Made by a program: the position numbers and the translations under genes. 64,000 bases of DNA from Aedes albopictus (lineage: Eukaryota > Arthropoda > Insecta > Diptera > Culicidae), in NCBI RefSeq assembly GCF_035046485.1, contig NC_085137.1, positions 477,921,396 to 477,985,395 on the forward strand, in the 5' to 3' direction. The number at the start of each line of letters is the position of its first letter. The first letter of the stretch is position 1. The notes beneath the pieces are model-generated. The model saw only the letters and a program-made list of their open reading frames with translations. It was not told where the DNA came from and ran no database searches. Below are positions 54,699 to 64,000 of the stretch, one piece after another.

Positions 54699-54873
54699 CA
54701 GGGATGCCAGATGATTTTTTGAAAAATCTGTATCACTATTTTCAAAAATCTGTATCCCATACAAAAATAAAATAGCTCCTCTAGCTCAAAAATCTGTATT
54801 TCATATGAAATGAAATCTGTACGGATGCTCAAAAATCTGTATAATACAGATAAATCTGTATATGGCATCCCTG
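54699..54873. mobile_element. MITE with CAGGGATGCCA ends
   Basis: CAGGGATGCCA at the left and TGGCATCCCTG at the right, with repeated AAAATCTGTAT words between. The end sequence is of hAT type. I could not identify an 8-bp duplication in the flanks. Confidence 0.65.
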
Positions 54874-55076
54874 ATTATGAGTTATAAACCGGAATTTTCT
54901 AACTGTTTTGCCATCTCCAATGTTGTGCTGATTTATTAATTTTTGAATTTTTCTAGATATTCTTATTAGAGCAAAATCTTGCATAAACCAAGTAAAGTTT
55001 TGGAAATGCTACAGGAATCTTAAAGTCCTGCACGCTAAAACCACTCAGCACATAGAATGTGTAAGCCCTACTCATA

Positions 55077-55318
55077 AGTGGATAATTTCCAGACCACACA
55101 AAAATGTGTTACAGTTACACATTATCAAAAACAGCTCGTACACTCGTCTGGATGCGAAATGTCGATATTTTTTTTTTGTTTCCCAAGGTCACTAGTAAAC
55201 CAAGCTAGACTGCTGTGCAAAGATTTTTGCGAATTTAACGATTTTGCGGACACAGGAGCTGATTTTGTGAATGTGCAAGGGTTACACATTTTTGGTGTAG
55301 TCTGGAAATTATGCACTT
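55077..55318. mobile_element. TA-flanked MITE, 242 bp
   Basis: AGTGGATAATTTCCAGAC at the left and GTCTGGAAATTATGCACT at the right (one mismatch), with CACAAAAATGTGT / ACACATTTTTGGTGT further in. TA flanks both ends. The 122- and 97-residue frames overlapping it are not genes. Confidence 0.65.
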
Positions 55319-56105
55319 TAGTGCTGAGCGGCGGTAGCGTGTTATTCAAAGAATTCGGAATTCCACTCACAATTTGGGCTATTCCACGAAAATCTCTTTG
55401 TTTCCTCTCTTCAGACACCTCAGGCCCTGGAGAGTTCTTTCTTTGAAAGACCCGTTGAAATCTTGGAGCTTCCGATAGATTTTATTAGATCAAACCAGTA
55501 TTTTTATGTTTCAACTAATACTATGGAAATAGGGCCATATTTTACATATTTGCTACCTGACTTTAGAGTTCCAGAGTTATCCTCAAGAGGGTAGTCATCA
55601 ATTCTGTATTGAAATCTTGTGTTGGAAGCAAAAATACAGCACATGCAGCATTTTTAACCTCAGCAGTTTTGATTGGATTTTGAAATACCTGTCACTCGAA
55701 GCTCAAAAAAGCATTACTGAAATTACAGGTGCGATCTGGTGATCTTCAACATGCCACGAGAACTCTGAAGCTTTTACTCTTGCTTTTACTGTAGTTTTAA
55801 ACTCGATGCCAAAGCTTAGCAGAATTGTGAAAATTCTGTCAAAAAAGGGTGCCGAAACGTCTTTGCTGGAATTACGATTGTTTAGCCATTAGACTACTTA
55901 AGACACTGGCAATGTTGCAAATTTTTAAGGTATATCTTGTAAATTAGAAACTAATCTTGAATCCATACAAGAACTCTATTAATCTAAATTTCGAAGTTCC
56001 TGTTTTTATCTCGTAATTTGTGGAATCTCACGTTTCCAGACGGGATCATTAATCTGGCAGATGTGATGACGCATTTCTTCACTCTGAGATTTGCAGAGCA
56101 TGATA
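55319..56105. other. No gene seen
   Basis: AT-rich, presumed intronic. No motif or repeat recognised. Confidence 0.4.
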
Positions 56106-56349
56106 CACTAAATCCTTTTTTTTTACACGACTTTTTTTACGTGATTTTATTTTGAACGATTTTTTTTACGCGATTTTCTCGAAGCTACGTGACTTTTTTA
56201 CGTTATTTTTGTTATTTGTGGAGGACAAATCGCGTAAAAAAAATCTCTTGGATTTTTTTACGCGATTTCACGAAGTTATGCGAACTTTTTTTACGCGATC
56301 ATTTTTTTTTTGCGCGGACGCATCCATCGCGTAAAAACAGAATTTAGTG
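56106..56349. mobile_element. TA-flanked MITE rich in TTTTTTACGCGA
   Basis: CACTAAATCC at the left and the inverse of CACTAAATTC at the right, flanked by TA (56104-56105, 56350-56351). TTTTTTTACGCGATTTT words recur five or more times in both orientations. A Tc1/mariner-type MITE. Confidence 0.65.
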
Positions 56350-56984
56350 TATTTCTGTCAGAGTTCTGCAGTTTCGATGGATGCTATGAAGTTTCTGACT
56401 TAAACTTGCCGCAGAAATACCGTGGTCTTCAACACTCGTAAGTTTGTTTGCCATTCTACGCAAGGAGAAACATCAGAGAGAATACAAATACAAATATGAC
56501 TGCCACAACGGCCGAAGAACTTAAACTTATGTTGGAAGTATGACGTTTGGATCAGAAAGCAGGCAGTAAGAACTCCAAAATTGGTTTTCACATCAAGACC
56601 CTACCAGCTATCATCGGCTTTTCTGCCAAAAAATGTGATGTCTTCAACAGCAGAATTGAGATGATTCTACCATGTTTTACGGAGTTTACACCCGAAACTT
56701 ACCGTTAGTTCAATTGTTCTGGTTCCTCTGGAATTTTCGGAATGTTCATCGGAATCAAACAGCTTCGAATTCTCTGACCTAAGTTACTGTTAAAGTAAAA
56801 ACAGTCTCCTTCAGAACCCTGGAGCTTCTGTCAGAGTATCGTTTGTCTGTAACAGTTGAAACAAGACCATGATCCACAGTAGTCCTAGCTTCTTGCACGA
56901 AACTATGGATGTATATAATGGAGCACTGTTTGTCTACTATTCGCAGTGTTGCTGACTTCAATAAAAGCGTTAGAGTTGCATGGA
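56350..56984. other. No gene seen
   Basis: Presumed intronic sequence. The short frames here lack motifs. Confidence 0.4.
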
Positions 56985-57925
56985 ATTTAAAAAATCTAGC
57001 GGTGGACACGCCACAATTAACGTTTCGCGTCGAAAAACTCACTCTCGGCCAGGAATCTTTGGAACCTAGCCATGCACACGCTACCGTTTATTTTTCACGT
57101 CCAAAAATGCACTCCAGGTGATCGATGAACTTTCGGAATCTATACACGGACACGCCGCTGTTTACTTTTTGCGTCGAGAAACTCACTCCAAGCAAGGAAC
57201 TTTCGGAATCTTGTCGCTAACCGTAACCCGTCACTGTTTACTTTTCACATAAAAAATCACTCCTGGAAAGAAACCTTTGAAACTCACAATCAGCAAGCAA
57301 CCTTCGTAATCTAGCCGTAATCTACTTGTTTACTGTTTACTTTTCGAATCGAAAAACAAACTCCCGGCAATAAACCTTTGGAATCTAGCCGCTGACATGC
57401 CACTTTTCGCGTAGAAAAGCTTATTCCCGACAAGAAACTCTCAGAAGTTACTCGTGGACACATCACTGTTTACTTTTTGAATTTAAAACCATACTCCCGG
57501 CGAGGAACTCATGGATTCTAGTCACGGATGCGCCACTACCTACTTACTTTTCGCATCGAAAATCTCGCTCTCTGAAAAGAACTTTCGGCACGCTACTGTT
57601 TACTTTTTGCGTCAAAATGCTCATTTCCGACAAGAAACTCTCGGAAGCTAGTCGCAGGCACGACACTGTTTACTTTTCCGGTCGAAAAACCCATTTCCGG
57701 CAAGGAACGTTCGGAATCCTGTCGCTCACACGCCACTTTTTACATTTCACGTCCAAAAACTCTCGGCAAAAAACTTTCGGAATCTAAACTCAGCTACGCC
57801 ACTGTTTACTTTTGCCTAGAAAACTCACTCCCGGCAATGAACCTTAGGGATCTGGACGCTGACATTCCACTTTTCGAGTAGAAAAGCTTATTCCCGAGTT
57901 GGGAATCCCGACAAGAAACCTTCGC
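56985..57925 (+). repeat. ~70-bp satellite-like tandem repeat, block 1
   Basis: Units contain CACTGTTTACTTTT, then GCGTCGAAAAACTCACTCCC, then GGCAAGGAACTTTCGGAATC and TAGCCG. GTTTACTTTT-type blocks recur near 57087, 57162, 57237, 57335, 57470, 57599, 57669, 57740 and 57806, a mean spacing near 70 bp with irregular steps. About 13 diverged units. Confidence 0.75.
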
Positions 57926-58255
57926 AATTGGGTTGTTCAGTGAACGAAACATTGCTATTTCTGTATCTTAATAGAAAGAGCTCATTCTTCTGAATATGAC
58001 GTGATTTTATTGCGTTCCAATACCGTAGTTTTGATGGTTAAATAAACAAAACAGCTTTTATTTTGTGTATAGAATGACAGTTCAATCGATAAAGTGACAG
58101 TTCTTTCCGAACAAAAACAAATCCCCATACAAACTTTAAATGCATTTTAAAAATAGTTCCCGGGCACCAAAAATGATGAAATATTGGATTTCGACTAATT
58201 TTTGGACGGAGATTCTGATTATGGAATAATCTGGATACCCCTAAAGAACCCAATT
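57926..58255. mobile_element. 330-bp insertion in the satellite
   Basis: AATTGGGTTGTTCAG at the left and CTAAAGAACCCAATT at the right are inverted (one difference). The satellite stops and resumes at these ends. AT-rich, non-coding. Target duplication not resolved. Confidence 0.55.
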
Positions 58256-58600
58256 ATGCCGCTCACACGCCACTGTTTACTTTCACGTCGAAAAACTCAC
58301 TCCCGGCAAAAAACCTTCTTATTCTAGCCTCAGCCACGCCACTGTTTTCTTTTTTCAGCCGCATAGTGGCATATTACTGTATACTTTTTGCATAGAAAAA
58401 CAAACTTTCGGCATGAAATCTTCTAAATCTAGCCGTGGACTCGCCCGTTTTTGCGTAGAAAAGCGTATTCCCGACAAGGAACCTTCGGAATCTACTCGCT
58501 AATACGTCACTGCTTATTTTTTGCTTCGAGAAACTAACTCCCGGCCAGAAATTTTCGCCAGAAACGCCTCTGTTTACTTTTTACCTGTTGTAGAAGGAAC
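58256..58600 (+). repeat. ~70-bp satellite-like tandem repeat, block 2
   Basis: Continuation of the block to the left of the insertion, about five more units ending near GTTTACTTTTTACC at 58568. Confidence 0.7.
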
Positions 58601-59761
58601 CCTAGAGCTATAGTTATGGGGAAACTTACCCATTTATCGGGATCATGATATGGAATTCAAAATCATAGGATTCTTGGCATTTCTTCAGTAATCCGGTAAT
58701 CTGTATTCTGAAGTTTTCTACAGTGTCATGGAGTTTCCGATAGATTTGCAGCAGTGCTTTAGGAAGTCTTTCTAAGCATTCTATGATGTGTTCGCATCTT
58801 GCTGTTATACTTAATTACTCGTGTTCGAGAATGTTGAATTTTAAGCCGGTTCAAAAAGTTATTCCGGAAGCCTCATGTTTCTAGCAGAGTCTGCAGTTTA
58901 TTGTGGAATGTCTTCAGCAAAACCCTGAAGTTTCTTCAATGCATCATAAGACTTCATTTAAAAGTTGTTTTCCAGTATTAGAATCAGGATTCTCAAAATG
59001 TTGTAGTCTACAAGAAAAAATGACTGACTGCTTATCGAAATTTCGGAACTCATGAAATACTTTCACTACTTTCTGGCTCATCATTATCTAATCACTGAGT
59101 TATGGACAAACAAAGAATCTTTCTCAGAGCAAAAAGATTCAGTATCCCAAGCTTGAGCGATTTCTCTCATTATGTTTCCCCCTCTTGCATGCAATATGTG
59201 ACTACGAAAAATATATGCGAATTTATTTGCACGAAAAAGATCCAAAGATTTCGAAAGTGAGGCACATCAGGAGTTGACGTAAATGTGTTCTTAAGTCATA
59301 TAATTTACAAGCGTACAATAAATTTTGACATGCCATCTGATCAGCGAGTTCAGACTGTGAACAGCGCTATTGAACTTGTCGAACAACATAACGGGAGCAA
59401 CAATAATGTGACTCTTTGTGTTGATACTTAACTTATGACTAGACATTCCTCTTTGTCTTTCGAGTATTTTCTATTTGTGCTTCGCTCCCGCGCAAACGAT
59501 TTCGATGGGAGCGACCAAAGATAAAGTCTTCAATGATGCAAATTATCGCTTCACGAATGCTCAATCAACTTATCAATTGAATTTTTATCGCTTGCGATTG
59601 AACTGTACACTGCTCAGCGATGAGCAGAGGCAAAGAGGTGGCAAAACGAATATGATGTAACTCACAAACGATTTTGCACACATCTGTCAGTGCCGCCACT
59701 TCCTCACCCGAACAGCCGAACAACGCCGAATGGGTTGATTTTAGAAGCTACTGATCCAGAC
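58601..59761. other. No gene seen
   Basis: AT-rich, presumed intronic. The 61-residue frame at 59475 is not supported. Confidence 0.4.
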
Positions 59762-59884
59762 GCGCCAACTTGGTCAAATTATTGAGGGGCCAAAGCCTGG
59801 TTTTTCTGATTTTTTGTATGGGAAAATCGAAAAATCGTCAAATATTGGGGTGGCAAAACCATGCTTGCCCCCCTAAGTTGGCGC
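59762..59884. repeat. Short inverted-repeat element
   Basis: GCGCCAACTTGG at the left and CTAAGTTGGCGC at the right, with GGGGCCAAAG / GCCCCCC near the ends. A small MITE or relic; no duplication seen. Confidence 0.5.
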
Positions 59885-62046
59885 CTATGTACTGCACGAA
59901 CGCTCAACACGCACACAGAAGCATCATTCGCATGTACCGACACCACACAAATAACGTTTACAGCCTACGATGCTTCGCGATAAGCTGATCGAAAAGCATC
60001 GAAAGCGACAGGCTTGGCTGGAACGCAATAGCTCAACGGCGAAAAGGTGCAGCCAACAATGCTGATCAGTGTCGAGTCTTTTCGTTTGCTATTCGAACGA
60101 GAGGTTGGTTTGATAAAGCGAGGAAGGGTGAAAACGTATTCGTTGTCGAAAGCGAATTGCATCATTTCGCGAATGTTCTCACCAGATAGCAAACTTGAAA
60201 CGAGTATTGGAGACATATTGTGAGAGCAAACATCAAGCCTGATCATGGATGATCAGAAGCTAAAGACCCGAACATTGTGTAAATCAACAATGATTCCATG
60301 AGCAGCTATTATACATGATCGAATTAAATGGTAAAAGAGTGCACTCGAGTGCGCATACAAACATGTATGTACATCTTTAGAAATATTCCGACATATTTGC
60401 ACATGTCAGCAGCAATACCAAAGAATAAATAACGCCGCTGAACGATGTTGAACCTATTCATGAAACCTGAGTGCCTGAAACCGTATTTCTACTGAAGCTC
60501 TGAAGTATTGAACATTTTCCGAAGTTTTGTGCTTTATGGCAGTCTAGTTTCCAGATTGAATACTTCAATTATCGGTTATATAGGTGAACCATTCTATTAA
60601 ACATACGATAGTAGGTTTAAGTCAGTATTACGAAATTTATGACGAGTTACAGATTTTTTTTAACTAAAATCCAATAGTTATGAAATATTTGGAAACTTTC
60701 TTTGGAATCTGAAGATAATTGTGCCTTGAGCTACTGTATTTCAAAATTTTGAAAAACAACCTACGAGGTAAGAGCCTAAGATGATCGAAAACAGCGCCAG
60801 AAACAAACAGTCGTTCTTAACTTTGCAGGTTATAGGCAATAGGCTCCCGGTTTTCGTTGTCCGATCCTCAAAGTTTCACCTAAACAGTTGAACAGAGATG
60901 GCATGACGCACAGAGAAACAGCTTGTGTGCGCACATCCTCACACATTCTCGTCTGGTTCTCTCTCTTTACGTGCACTGACTGTACACCAACAGCTAACAG
61001 AAGTCACTCAGTCGAAAAACTGCGTGAGAAAAATCATAGAACGCCGTAATCTAGGCCATAATATTTATTTTTTTGCTCTCTTTTCTGTACTGAGCAACAC
61101 CGAGTAACTAACGCACCGTTCTTGGCGATGCGTCATCGATGAACGCTGAGAGAATGGAGACGTTGGAATGCGCAAACGAAAACGTCAAAACGGTTCACTC
61201 TTCTTGAAGCTGAGTGCCTGAAATGTGAATTGCGTGCCCTTTTCAGTACACGAGCACTGAAAAGAACACACGTGCCATCCCTGCCTTACAGTTGCCCTCG
61301 TTTGAGCTGATTGCTGCCGAACTCCGAAATTGAGTGACGGGCAAATGTTCTCTATTACATCTGTTTCCATAGCGTTCCTATAAAAATGCTACAGTTCATG
61401 TCGTCATTCTGTGATTTACCAAAATATTGTACCTTTTTACAATTCTTTGAGTTGCTTGCTTGTAGAGAAGGAGCAGTATAGCGGAACTTGAGGATCTTCG
61501 TTGTTATTGTGAGCTCATCGTTAACTCACAGACAAACAGGCGCAACTCTTGAAGGAAATTCATCAACAACATTTGCCCGTTGTCTTTTTCATGAGCCCAC
61601 TGCCACCTGATGGTGGAACCGCGCGCGACACTGTCGGCCATGATGGATTTCGATTTGACGTTTATCTTACACGCACACTACTACAGAAATCGCCTGTTAT
61701 TATCATTTGCATCATTCAGCAACGTGTACACTGGCAAACGTCAAAGCGATCGAACACTAGCGCATCTGATAGATGGATCACAGAAATCAAATAAAATTTG
61801 AATTGATTGTTAAATGCATGTGCCAAGACGTTTTAAAGAATGTTACGTCTGATTGTCTGTGGTAAACTGTTCGATGTAGCAGGGTGATAGCGTTTTTGTC
61901 AATTTTACTTGAGTTCACACTACCGCCACCTAACTGTTCAGCATTGTTTTAAAGTGTTTCCTTAACCTTAATATGAACCGATAACAGTTCGAAATGTTTA
62001 GTTTGTCTTTCTGTAGATCAACGATTTTAGTAAATGAATGTGAGAA
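59885..62046. other. No gene seen
   Basis: Mixed sequence, presumed intronic. Open frames up to 93 residues on either strand have no motif. Confidence 0.4.
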
Positions 62047-62231
62047 TAGACGAGTGCACCGATGAACTGAATTCATCGCGGTCCGAGAATTTTGACACTA
62101 GAGCGGGGTCGCTTCCAATCAGAAGTGAAAGATTTCCAATCAGAATTGAACAATTCTGATTGGGAACGACCCCGCTGTAGTGTCAAAATTCTCGGATCGC
62201 GATGAATTCAGTTCATCGGTGCACTCGTCTA
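62047..62231 (+). mobile_element. Palindromic MITE, copy 1
   Basis: TAGACGAGTGCACCGATGAA at the left is matched by TTCATCGGTGCACTCGTCTA at the right, and inner GACACTA(G)AGCGGGGTCG blocks also pair. The 185 bp fold almost completely. It abuts copy 2 directly. Confidence 0.75.
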
Positions 62232-62416
62232 TAGATGAGTGCACCGATGAACTGAATTCATCGCGGTCCGAGAATTTTGACACTACAGCGGGGTCGTACC
62301 CAATCAGAATTGTTCAATTCTGATTGGAAATCTTTCACTTCTGATTGGAAGCGACCCCGCTCTAGTGTCAAAATTCTCGGACCGCGATGAATTCAGTTCA
62401 TCGGTGCACTCGTCTA
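62232..62416 (-). mobile_element. Palindromic MITE, copy 2 (inverted)
   Basis: Same family as copy 1 and inverted relative to it as judged by the inner blocks (the GGAAATCTTTCACTTCTGATT segment is on the opposite side). The two copies share the junction TCGTCTATAGATGAGTGC and together form a ~370-bp palindrome. Confidence 0.75.
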
Positions 62417-63873
62417 TATGTAAAAGCTACAAACTGATTATTTCTAATTACGCAATCCATGTCAAAGTTAACAAGCGGAACGCGATTTGATGGATTTTTC
62501 ATTAAAATTCAATCCTAGAAACAACTTTCACTACCTTCTTAGCATCGAAATCCAATTAGAATTGAACTGAATCAATTTTCCGCATGGCGATACGTTTTAA
62601 TAAAACGACGAATGTTCACAGCCCTTAAAAATCAATAACCCGTGAAAAACAGACAGCATTTCATGAAGCCCATCAAGAACCCATCCCGTTGTCGTAACAA
62701 AATTGAAATCAATTTTACGACGTCCGATTTGCCCGTCAAAATCGCTCAACCCCCGCGTTTCAACAAATCGTTTCTTGATGGCCTTCCCTCGCCAGTCACC
62801 GACCGGCCAATCCCATATAAGCGTCCGCCCGGCAAACCAGGGGGATTACATTGAACCCCAAACATGACCACTGGATGACCTACAATCTAGCTAGAACGAA
62901 CGCTAGTGAGCGCACTCGTTCACCGAAACGCGCCGTGCCCGCGCCGGCCTGTTTAAGGGGACAAGGATCTCCGCGAGTTAGCAGCAGCAGCAGCAGCAAC
63001 GATCGCTCGATCGATCGCTTCACGCTTCGTTGCCCACACCTCTCCTCGCGGTATATGATCGCTAGCTCAACTAGCAGCTAATAAATCGCCACCGCGCTGC
63101 TGCTCTATAAATAGTAATTGTTTTTTCGAAGGTGAATGTCAATTCCGGCTACACAAACAGGTGAGCAGCAGCAGCGGTGCTAATGACTCAGGAGTTTTTC
63201 TGTGCCCAGTCCTCCTCCACCCGGCTGCGGCTGCGGCATCACTCATAAACCTACATAGACTCACTGACTGTCAGTCGGTGAGTGCAGTCAGTCAGCCTGT
63301 CAGTGGGATTGATGGGGGCGAACAGCTTCATCGGATTCCTTCGTCACTCATAATCTGCTCCGATTTCCGCATTCGAGAGCCGGTTGTTGTTGTTTAGGGT
63401 CTCGAATCCAACTGCGGAACTTGATTTCCCTCCTTCAGAACGAACGGATTTCGTCAGCATGCGGATTGGATACGCGCGGTTCATGATCTGTTCTGGTTGA
63501 AAAGGCAAACGTACGGATTCTTAGAAATGCGATTAAGCAAGTTTGGGTGGTTTGGGTTTACGCAAGACAACACCGATTAGTCAGGGGTTCGTAGGATGTG
63601 GTTCACGGATCATTCTTAAATCTTAAAGAGGCTTAGACTTCAACTTGTTTATCAACGGTTCAGTGCAATTTCTCCTTCTATCATGAATCAACGATTCAAG
63701 CAATCAAGTAGGTAATCATGCATGAAAAAACTCATTCACTCACCCAAAAGTCGGAGATGTAAAACACCAAGAGAGTGGCTACCGACAGCGGAAGAATGAC
63801 GCGCAGAGAATGAATGCGAACCGAATGGCTCTCACTGCATGGCACTGTGAACCGAATTCACTCCGTTCGAGAA
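62417..63873. other. GC-rich in part; no firm gene
   Basis: From about 62860 to 63420 the DNA is GC-rich with CAG runs (62980-62996, 63164-63176). TATAAATA at 63106 with a donor-like site downstream suggests a possible transcription start. The frames at 62642, 62851 and 63161 lack domains. Confidence 0.4.
63106..63170 (+). promoter_or_regulatory. Candidate promoter with short noncoding exon
   Basis: TATAAATA at 63106-63113; TCAATT with A at 63141 lies about 35 bp downstream; ACAAACAG|GTGAGC at 63170/63171 is a strong splice-donor match. Could be an alternative first exon of the gene with the 51058 exon or of another gene. Inferred only. Confidence 0.3.
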
Positions 63874-64000
63874 TAGACGAGTGCACCGATGAACTGAGTT
63901 CATCGCGGTCCGAGAATTTTGACACTAGAGCGGGGCCGCTTTCAATCAGAAGTGAACGATTCCCAATCAGAATTGAACAATTCTGATTGGAAATGACCCG
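63874..64000 (+). mobile_element. Palindromic MITE, copy 3, cut by window end
   Basis: TAGACGAGTGCACCGATGAA and the following blocks match copy 1 at 62047. It is preceded by GAGAA as is copy 1. The right arm continues past the window. Confidence 0.7.

Noticed and set aside
55078..55446. 122-residue plus-strand and 97-residue minus-strand frames
   Set aside because: They overlap a TA-flanked MITE and lack any domain or start context.

Overview
The window is eukaryotic, insect nuclear DNA, most likely from a culicine (Aedes-type) mosquito. That assignment is an inference from low gene density, very heavy loading with short inverted-repeat transposons (MITEs), a tRNA-type SINE, a Penelope-like fragment, Ty3/gypsy LTR elements and large arrays of GAATTCC-rich 24-bp repeats. 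Nothing bacterial, plasmid-like or CRISPR-like was seen.

Layout. 1-9 kb: foldback elements, a GAATTCC-type array and a decayed non-LTR retrotransposon on the minus strand. 9.03-15.12 kb: one roughly 6.1-kb element with hAT-like ends and an 8-bp target duplication, whose inside is two opposed arrays of a 24-bp repeat (a giant hairpin). 15.8-21.5 kb: Penelope-like GIY-YIG remnant, several nested MITEs and a GC-rich segment. 22.0-27.7 kb: an intact Ty3/gypsy element (270-bp LTRs, one gag-pol ORF) inside a long-TIR foldback element. 28.6 kb: SINE. 30.1-33.3 kb: four degenerate tandem modules on the minus strand, each with a histone-type 3' stem-loop and three with a clear TATA box. 34.4-43.7 kb: a nested composite containing a (TG)n tract, a captured-sequence element, ~190-bp tandem repeats, a TTAA-type MITE and inside it an intact minus-strand Ty3/gypsy element of 412/mdg1-like layout with gag, pol and two small extra ORFs. 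44-50 kb: more nested MITEs. 50-64 kb: GC-rich promoter-like DNA, one convincing first coding exon (51058-51126, plus strand) ending at a splice donor, then what is probably a long first intron filled with MITEs, a ~70-bp satellite and isolated TATA-like sites.

How it works together. The two LTR elements look complete and recent (paired LTRs appear identical by eye). Everything else mobile is non-autonomous and would need transposases from elsewhere. The only host gene I can support is the exon at 51.06 kb; its remaining exons are not visible. The histone-like modules, the giant foldback and the nested insertions are the unusual parts. All similarity statements are by eye and from knowledge of families; no database search was run.
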